A stretch of 13,593 nucleotides of DNA, taken from an uncultured Peptoniphilus sp. Its GTDB lineage: Bacteria > Bacillota > Clostridia > Tissierellales > Peptoniphilaceae. Position 1 is the stretch's first letter. Every line of letters starts with the position of its first letter. The notes beneath the pieces are model-generated. The model had not been told where the DNA came from, searched no databases, and saw only the letters and a list, made by a program, of their open reading frames with translations. The DNA is taken from positions 1 through 13,593 of the forward strand of contig CABTWG010000034.1 in assembly GCA_902488455.1 (NCBI GenBank), given 5' to 3'. Below, piece by piece: positions 13,568-13,593 of this stretch. The position numbers and the translations under genes are program-made.

Positions 13568-13593
13568 TGAACTGACCCCCAAAAGTTGGACTA
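13568..13593. mobile_element. Terminal inverted repeat of an IS3-family insertion sequence (element continues off window)
   Basis: The last 26 bases start with TGAACTGACCCCCAAAAGTT and continue with GGAC. This is the typical outer end of IS3-family elements (IS150-like group), which begin with TG and share the CCCCAAAAGTTGGAC block. Only one end is visible; no transposase codon is in the window. It begins 16 nt after the stop codon of the hydrolase gene. Orientation of the element cannot be told from one end. Confidence 0.75.

Overview
This window looks like chromosome from a low-GC, Gram-positive anaerobe. The likeliest source is the Tissierellia/Peptoniphilaceae group of anaerobic cocci (Peptoniphilus/Anaerococcus/Finegoldia-like). 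The inference rests on AT-rich DNA, strong GGAGG ribosome binding sites, a clostridial type of PurC, a Gx-transporter/NusG-domain-II pair, and a maf-radC-rng run with no mreBCD or min genes. The genus is not proven. All genes run right to left except the last one.

Region 1 (1-5184, minus strand) is a compact de novo purine operon in the order purC-purE-purF-purM-purN-purH; purH runs off the left edge. It has a TTGACA-N17-TATTAT promoter and a leader of about 170 nt. I read the leader as a PRPP riboswitch (ykkC subtype 2b) followed by an intrinsic terminator, so high PRPP should switch the operon on. The main oddity is PurF. Its PRPP-binding phosphoribosyltransferase half looks intact, but every recognisable catalytic element of the N-terminal glutaminase half is altered or missing: Ser replaces the nucleophilic Cys, DGK replaces NGN, the R-[ST]-TAG motif is lost, and the SSDTE segment is deleted. 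It may be an ammonia-dependent enzyme, which would suit an ammonia-producing amino-acid fermenter.

Region 2 (5242-8082, minus strand) holds small independent units. One is a PAP2 phosphatase plus nitroreductase pair with its own terminator. The next is gpmA, with a promoter overlapped by a perfect 8-bp inverted repeat and a 14-bp terminator stem. The last is a TetR-family regulator with its own promoter.

Region 3 (8097-12412, minus strand) is a chain of six overlapping genes: NusG-domain-II protein, Gx transporter, Maf, RadC, a short RNase E/G-family protein, and SfsA with an unexplained C-terminal extension of about 125 residues. The first gene appears to start at the transcription start itself (leaderless), as does the PAP2 gene of region 2.

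Region 4 (12413-13593, plus strand) is a divergent promoter and an enoyl-CoA hydratase-superfamily gene of the 3-hydroxyisobutyryl-CoA hydrolase type. The terminal repeat of an IS3-family insertion sequence begins 16 nt after its stop codon and runs off the right edge. No tRNA, rRNA or CRISPR array was seen, and no stretch over 300 bases lacks an annotated feature.
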